DNA of 9,948 nt from an uncultured Atopobiaceae bacterium (GTDB taxonomy: Bacteria; Actinomycetota; Coriobacteriia; Coriobacteriales; Atopobiaceae), in the NCBI GenBank assembly GCA_905235165.1, contig CAJOKK010000044.1:1-9948 (forward strand), given 5' to 3'. This document shows, in pieces, positions 6,697 to 9,948 of this stretch (position 1 is its first letter; every line of letters begins with the position of its first letter). The translations under genes and the position numbers were made by a program. Under the pieces are notes generated by a model. The model saw only the letters and a list, made by a program, of their open reading frames with translations, did no database searches and was not told the origin of the DNA.

Positions 6697-6702
6697 CTCC
6701 TA
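6697..6702 (-). promoter_or_regulatory. Ribosome-binding site overlapping the upstream stop codon
   Basis: On the minus strand TAGGAG (6702-6697) contains both the TAG stop of the zinc-ribbon gene and the AGGAG of the trmB-like gene. Ribosomes terminating on the first gene would clear or load the site of the second, which supports a two-gene operon with coupled translation. Confidence 0.65.
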
Positions 6703-7683
6703 GAAATCCAGGCGAATGTGATCGTGGCCCAGCTCGCGTAGGCGCTGCTCCACGTAGTCGTCTACCTTACCATCAAGGGAGCTAATCTGCCCGCGCACCT
6801 CACGAAGCTCATCTTCTACGGGCCGCATCCGGTCTTTGACCTCGCGCTTCCCGGCAAAGTTAAACAGCCCCTGGCTCTTCTTCTCGCCCTTGAGCTCACT
6901 CAGCCGCCCGTTGATCTCTTCCGCCTGCGCCGCCAGCCTCTCGCGCTGCAGCACCTCGTCGGGATGGGCGTCAAGGTATTGCTGCTCAATCACCTTTCGG
7001 TGGGCCGTGGCCCTGTTGCTAAACGACTCGCGCTGCCCCGGCAGCTCAACCTTGACGGAGAAGTCCAGGCTCTTGCGCAGCCAGCTTCCGTCTTCCCTTT
7101 GCTCGTAGTGCGACGTGTCCCTGACGGATCTCACCAGCTCGCTGCAGTTATCGTAAATCAGTAGACCAAGCAGGTCGTTGTTGGGGTCGAGCATGGCCGC
7201 GTCGTCAAGGATGGTCAGGCATTCCTTCGCGCGGGCCACCAGGTCACGCTGCTGCTGGTCGCTGGGATGCTCAAGGCTTTGGTACTCGTCAAGAATCATC
7301 TGCCAGGCCCGGCAGGCGTAGTTGTTGGCCTCCCGCGCGCCCACCTGCTGCGCCTGAAAGCCGTTGGGCTGGAAGTCGCGCGCGGAGTTCAGCACGGGCA
7401 GCGATGCCTGGGCAACGCTCGAGATGATGGTGCTGGTGGCGTCGGCAACGGCGTTCACCACGGAGCTGATCATGTCCTGGGGCTGTGCGGCTACCTGCGG
7501 CTGTGGCTGTGGTTGTACTGGCATCTGAACCTGCGCCTGCACGGACGCCTGGCCCTGCGGCTGCGTGCCCATGATGCGCTGCGCCTCTTCAAGCGTGTAC
7601 TTGGTGCCGCAGCCTTGGCAGACAAACAGGCCGCCGTCCTTAACGAAGTCGGTACTTCCGCAAAGCTCGCAAGTCAGCGCCAT
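6700..7683 (-). CDS. TFIIB-type zinc-ribbon protein with coiled-coil C-terminus
   Basis: The 327-residue protein of unknown function opens with a treble-clef zinc ribbon, CELC...CQGC (C5, C8, C22, C25), followed by KYTLEEAQRIM. A Gln/Pro/Val-rich linker (about 40-70) comes next, then a short Ala/Ser/Val-rich segment (72-100), a mostly helical region (115-190), and a charged C-terminal part (about 230-318) that looks coiled-coil (QRERLAAQAEEINGRLSELKGEKKSQ... and EDELREVRGQISSLDGKVDD). It resembles the widespread zinc-ribbon proteins of Firmicutes and Coriobacteriia with a FxGKREVKD-like helical tail, whose role is unknown. I chose ATG 7681-7683 because GAGAGGAG ends 5 bases upstream. The in-frame ATG at 7699-7701 lacks a ribosome-binding site. 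The gene is first of a likely two-gene unit with trmB. Confidence 0.85.
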   Translation of the reverse strand: MALTCELCGSTDFVKDGGLFVCQGCGTKYTLEEAQRIMGTQPQGQASVQAQVQMPVQPQPQPQVAAQPQDMISSVVNAVADATSTIISSVAQASLPVLNSARDFQPNGFQAQQVGAREANNYACRAWQMILDEYQSLEHPSDQQQRDLVARAKECLTILDDAAMLDPNNDLLGLLIYDNCSELVRSVRDTSHYEQREDGSWLRKSLDFSVKVELPGQRESFSNRATAHRKVIEQQYLDAHPDEVLQRERLAAQAEEINGRLSELKGEKKSQGLFNFAGKREVKDRMRPVEDELREVRGQISSLDGKVDDYVEQRLRELGHDHIRLDF

Positions 7684-7719
7684 GATGGCTCCTCTCGCCA
7701 TGAAGGACAGGCCACCTTC

Positions 7720-7725
7720 ATTGTA
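7720..7725 (-). promoter_or_regulatory. -10 element for the zinc-ribbon / trmB operon
   Basis: Read on the minus strand, 7725-7720 is TACAAT. A transcript would begin near 7713, giving a leader of about 30 bases that contains the GAGAGGAG used by the ATG at 7683. It would exclude the alternative start at 7701 from efficient use. The -35 position (TTCTTC, 7748-7743) is weak. This supports transcription separate from ygiQ. Confidence 0.5.
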
Positions 7726-7776
7726 GAAAGGTCAGTTGGCGAGAAGAACGCCGTGCCGTCCCCAACCCGCAGACGG

Positions 7777-7792
7777 ACGCAGGTTCCTGCGT
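7777..7792. repeat. Short inverted repeat downstream of ygiQ
   Basis: ACGCAGG-TT-CCTGCGT forms a 7-bp palindromic stem (6 bp with a realistic 4-base loop) 26 bases after the ygiQ stop on the minus strand. No T-run follows on that strand. It could be a weak terminator or an operator for the zinc-ribbon gene; neither is established. Confidence 0.35.
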
Positions 7793-7817
7793 GTGCGCGA
7801 GCGACGGCTCACGGTCC

Positions 7818-9815
7818 TTATGAACGCTTTCCGCGTCGTGCCTGCTTGCCGCCCTTGTTGCTGGGGCTTCCGCCGGTTCCTGAGCTGCGCCTTGCTTTCG
7901 AGCCCTTGCCCTGGCCGGAGCTGTGCCCTGAGCTGTGCCCCGAGCCACGTCCGCTGCCGCGACTGTTGCCGCGCCCGTTCCCGTGGCCGCCACCGTCCTT
8001 CTCCGGACGCACGAGGCACTTGGGCCCGTAGCCAATCAGGTCCTCGCGATGCGCCCTTCTCAGCGCCTCGATCACCAGCTTGCGGTTCTTCGGGTCGCGG
8101 TACTGGATCAGCGCGCGCTGCAGCGCCTTCTCGTGCGGGTCGGTCGGGCAGTAGACCCGCTTCATCGTGCGCGGGTCGAGCCCGGTGTAGTAGATGCAGG
8201 TGCTCACCGTCGAGGGCGTGGGGTAGAAGTCCGACACCTGCTCCGGGTTGTAACCCAGGTCGCGGCAGAACTCGGCCAGCTCCACGGCCACCTTCATCGT
8301 CGAGCCCGGATGGCTGCTCATCAGGTAGGGGAGCACGTACTGCTCTTTGCCCGCCGCCTTCGAGGCCGCCGCAAACTCCTTGCAAAAGGCCCGGTAGACA
8401 TTGTTGGACGGTTTGCCCATCACGCTCAGCACATCCTCTGATACGTGCTCGGGCGCCAGGCGCAGCTGCCCCGACGTGTGGTAGGCGGCCAGCTCGCGAA
8501 TGAAGGTGTGGTCGCGGTCGAGCAGCGCGTAGTCAAAGCGCACGCCGCTTCTCACGAAGACCTTCTTCACACCGTCGATCTCGCGCAGCTTTCGCAGCAG
8601 CTTGAGGTAGCTCTTGTGCGAGACGCGCAGGGCCTTGCAGGGCTCAGGCGAGAGGCACCGCCGGTCGACGCAGGCACCGGCCTTGCCCTGCTTGGCGCAG
8701 GCGGGCAGGCGGAAGTTCGCCGTCGGTCCACCAACGTCGTGGATGTAGCCCTTGAAGTCGGGGTCCTTCGTCATGAGCTCGGCCTCGGCGATGATCGACT
8801 CGTCCGAGCGCGTCTGGATGATCCGCCCCTGGTGGAAGTTGAGCGCGCAGAAGGAACAGTCGCCCAGGCAGCCGCGATTGATCGCGAGCGAGAACTTCAC
8901 CTCAGAAAGCGCCGGTATCCCGCCCGCCGCGTCGTAGCTCGGATGCCAGGTGCGCGCGTAGGGCAGCTCGTATACCTGGTCAAACTCCTCGGTCGAAAGC
9001 GGCGTTGCCGGCGGGTTCTGCACCACGAAGACCCCGTGCGGATACTCCTCCACCAAAGGATGGGACAAGAACGGGTTCAGCCCTCGGCACTGCTCGCCGA
9101 AGCTCCGCGCGAAGGCTTCCGTGCTGGTCGAGATTTCCTCCCAGGAAGGGAGAAACACCGGCTCCACGCGCTGGTCCACCTCGCGCGTGCGGTAGACCGT
9201 CCCCGCGATGAAGGTGAGGTCGTGCACGTCGATCCCGGCGTTCAGGGCGTCGGCGATCTCCACGACGGAATGCTCGCCCATGCCGTAGCTGATGAGGTCG
9301 GCGCCCGAGTCGATGAGCACCGAGCGCTTGAGCGAGTTCGACCAGTAGTCGTAGTGGGCGAGCCGACGAAGCGAGGCCTCGATGCCGCCCAGGATGATCG
9401 GCGTGTGCTTGTAGGTACGCCGAATGAGGTTGCTGTACACGACAACGGCGTGGTCGGGACGCAGGCCCATCTCGCCGCCGGGGGAGTAGAAGTCCTTGGG
9501 ACGGCGACGTTTTGCCACGGTGTAGTGGTTGACCATGGAGTCCATGTTGCCTGCGGAGACGAGAAAGCCCAGCCGCGGCTCGCCGAGCACGCCCACGCTC
9601 GCGGGGTCGCGCCAGTCGGGCTGCGCGATGATGCCCACCTTGTAGCCGTTGGCCTCGAGCAGGCGAGAGATGATGGCCGTGCCGAAGGAGGGATGGTCGA
9701 CGTAGGCGTCGCCGCTCACGTACACGAAGTCGCATTGCTCCCATCCACGAGCGCGCATCTCCTCGCGCGTGGTAGGTAGGAAGGCGTCCGTTGAAATGTG
9801 GTCAGTCTGCTTCAT
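7818..9815 (-). CDS. ygiQ: YgiQ family radical SAM protein
   Basis: This 665-residue protein belongs to the YgiQ (UPF0313) family, cytosolic radical SAM proteins whose reaction is not known to me. The N-terminal domain (about 10-300) has FLPTTREEMRARGW, VDHPSFG, SAGNMDSMVNHYT and IILGGIEASLRR. The radical SAM core follows, with the [4Fe-4S] motif C316-x3-C320-x2-C323 in RGCLGDCSFCALNFHQGR. Four further cysteines (C373, C382, C387, C393) form a cluster after VGGPTANFRLPAC. The C-terminal part holds LRLAPEH, PYLMSSHPG and DFYPTPSTVSTCIYYTG. Length fits the family (about 640-740). Residues about 606-665 are a Gly/Ser/Arg/Lys-rich disordered tail with SGHSSGHSSGQG-type repeats, which could contact RNA. 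The start ATG 9813-9815 lacks a well-spaced ribosome-binding site but sits 7 bases after a -10-like hexamer, so leaderless expression is possible. The stop is TAA at 7820-7818. Confidence 0.92.
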   Translation of the reverse strand: MKQTDHISTDAFLPTTREEMRARGWEQCDFVYVSGDAYVDHPSFGTAIISRLLEANGYKVGIIAQPDWRDPASVGVLGEPRLGFLVSAGNMDSMVNHYTVAKRRRPKDFYSPGGEMGLRPDHAVVVYSNLIRRTYKHTPIILGGIEASLRRLAHYDYWSNSLKRSVLIDSGADLISYGMGEHSVVEIADALNAGIDVHDLTFIAGTVYRTREVDQRVEPVFLPSWEEISTSTEAFARSFGEQCRGLNPFLSHPLVEEYPHGVFVVQNPPATPLSTEEFDQVYELPYARTWHPSYDAAGGIPALSEVKFSLAINRGCLGDCSFCALNFHQGRIIQTRSDESIIAEAELMTKDPDFKGYIHDVGGPTANFRLPACAKQGKAGACVDRRCLSPEPCKALRVSHKSYLKLLRKLREIDGVKKVFVRSGVRFDYALLDRDHTFIRELAAYHTSGQLRLAPEHVSEDVLSVMGKPSNNVYRAFCKEFAAASKAAGKEQYVLPYLMSSHPGSTMKVAVELAEFCRDLGYNPEQVSDFYPTPSTVSTCIYYTGLDPRTMKRVYCPTDPHEKALQRALIQYRDPKNRKLVIEALRRAHREDLIGYGPKCLVRPEKDGGGHGNGRGNSRGSGRGSGHSSGHSSGQGKGSKARRSSGTGGSPSNKGGKQARRGKRS

Positions 9816-9822
9816 GCAGCCT

Positions 9823-9828
9823 ATTCTA
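9823..9828 (-). promoter_or_regulatory. Candidate leaderless -10 element of ygiQ
   Basis: On the minus strand 9828-9823 reads TAGAAT, one mismatch from TATAAT, and exactly 7 bases (AGGCTGC) separate it from the ATG at 9815. That spacing would put the transcription start at or next to the start codon, as in leaderless actinobacterial genes. The nearest purine-rich GGAG lies 14 bases upstream, too far for normal use. Confidence 0.45.
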
Positions 9829-9832
9829 TCTC

Positions 9833-9866
9833 CGAGTGAGTCAGTTACTGCGAGTGAGTCAGTTAC
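9833..9866. repeat. Two 16-bp direct repeats upstream of ygiQ
   Basis: CGAGTGAGTCAGTTAC occurs exactly at 9833-9848 and 9851-9866, a period of 18 bases. Each copy contains the near-palindrome TGAGTCA. A third heptamer, TGACTCA (the same site on the other strand), is at 9879-9885. The copies cover the expected -35 region of the ygiQ promoter, so a DNA-binding protein could act here. A local tandem duplication without function is the alternative. Confidence 0.7.
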
Positions 9867-9948
9867 CGTAGTCCTTTTTGACTCATTCCCGAGGGGCGGC
9901 GGGCAGCCCTGCGCGAACTCTGCGGCAAGGACGTTCGTCGCTTCGGCG
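9867..9948. other. Window-edge sequence, no gene assigned
   Basis: Beyond the TGACTCA heptamer at 9879-9885, these 82 bases show no supported start or stop of a gene. One minus-strand frame and one plus-strand frame are open to the edge, but neither has a ribosome-binding site or a recognisable protein. The end of a neighbouring gene may begin here; the window is too short to tell. Confidence 0.5.

Noticed and set aside
7684..7701. Six-residue longer start (MARGAI) for the zinc-ribbon protein
   Set aside because: No Shine-Dalgarno sequence precedes ATG 7701, whereas GAGAGGAG is well placed for ATG 7683.
7777..7792. ygiQ intrinsic terminator at the ACGCAGG palindrome
   Set aside because: The stem is short with almost no loop and no T-run follows on the minus strand, so I list it only as an inverted repeat.
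8445..9779. 444-codon plus-strand open frame
   Set aside because: It lies wholly antisense to the recognisable YgiQ radical SAM protein and is open only because of high GC at third positions. It has no family motif.
9814..9948. Plus-strand frame beginning ATG 9814 and open to the edge
   Set aside because: It has no ribosome-binding site, overlaps the ygiQ start codon, and begins by translating the direct repeats (SESVTASESVT). It is probably chance.

Overview
The window reads as a GC-rich chromosomal segment with the look of an actinobacterial gut or oral commensal. The gene set, the high GC and the mix of Shine-Dalgarno-led and apparently leaderless starts fit Coriobacteriia (Olsenella/Collinsella/Atopobium-like) best. 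That placement is inference from protein character, not from a marker gene. I see no rRNA, tRNA, CRISPR array or transposase.

Layout, left to right. (1) The 3' part of a YdhF-type aldo/keto reductase on the plus strand (1-735, cut by the window edge). (2) A plus-strand PurF-like protein (872-2293) that keeps the PRPP-binding half and the Fe-S cysteines of glutamine PRPP amidotransferase but has lost the recognisable glutaminase residues. A long terminator hairpin (2331-2371) separates it from a convergent gene. (3) A minus-strand protein of unknown function (2398-3540) with two folded-looking ends joined by a long Ala/Glu/Pro tract. (4) Divergently from it, a secreted plus-strand protein (3791-5749): signal peptide, BspA-type leucine-rich repeats, an InlB-B-like repeat, and a complete PTP-like (cysteine) phytase domain. 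A 16-bp perfect hairpin (5790-5827) follows. (5) A minus-strand block: ygiQ-family radical SAM protein (7818-9815), then a zinc-ribbon protein (6700-7683) and a TrmB-like methyltransferase (5865-6683). The last two look translationally coupled, because the stop codon of the first overlaps the ribosome-binding site of the second. The zinc-ribbon gene appears to have its own promoter, so ygiQ is probably a separate unit. (6) Upstream of ygiQ lies a short region with a 16-bp direct repeat directly behind a candidate leaderless promoter.

The genes do not form one obvious pathway. The two most notable proteins are the LRR-phytase fusion, which suggests a secreted enzyme releasing phosphate from inositol phosphates while binding a surface or matrix, and the glutaminase-less PurF paralogue, whose substrate and nitrogen source cannot be read from sequence. 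The TrmB-like protein also departs from its family at the normally invariant Asp of the DPWPK signature.
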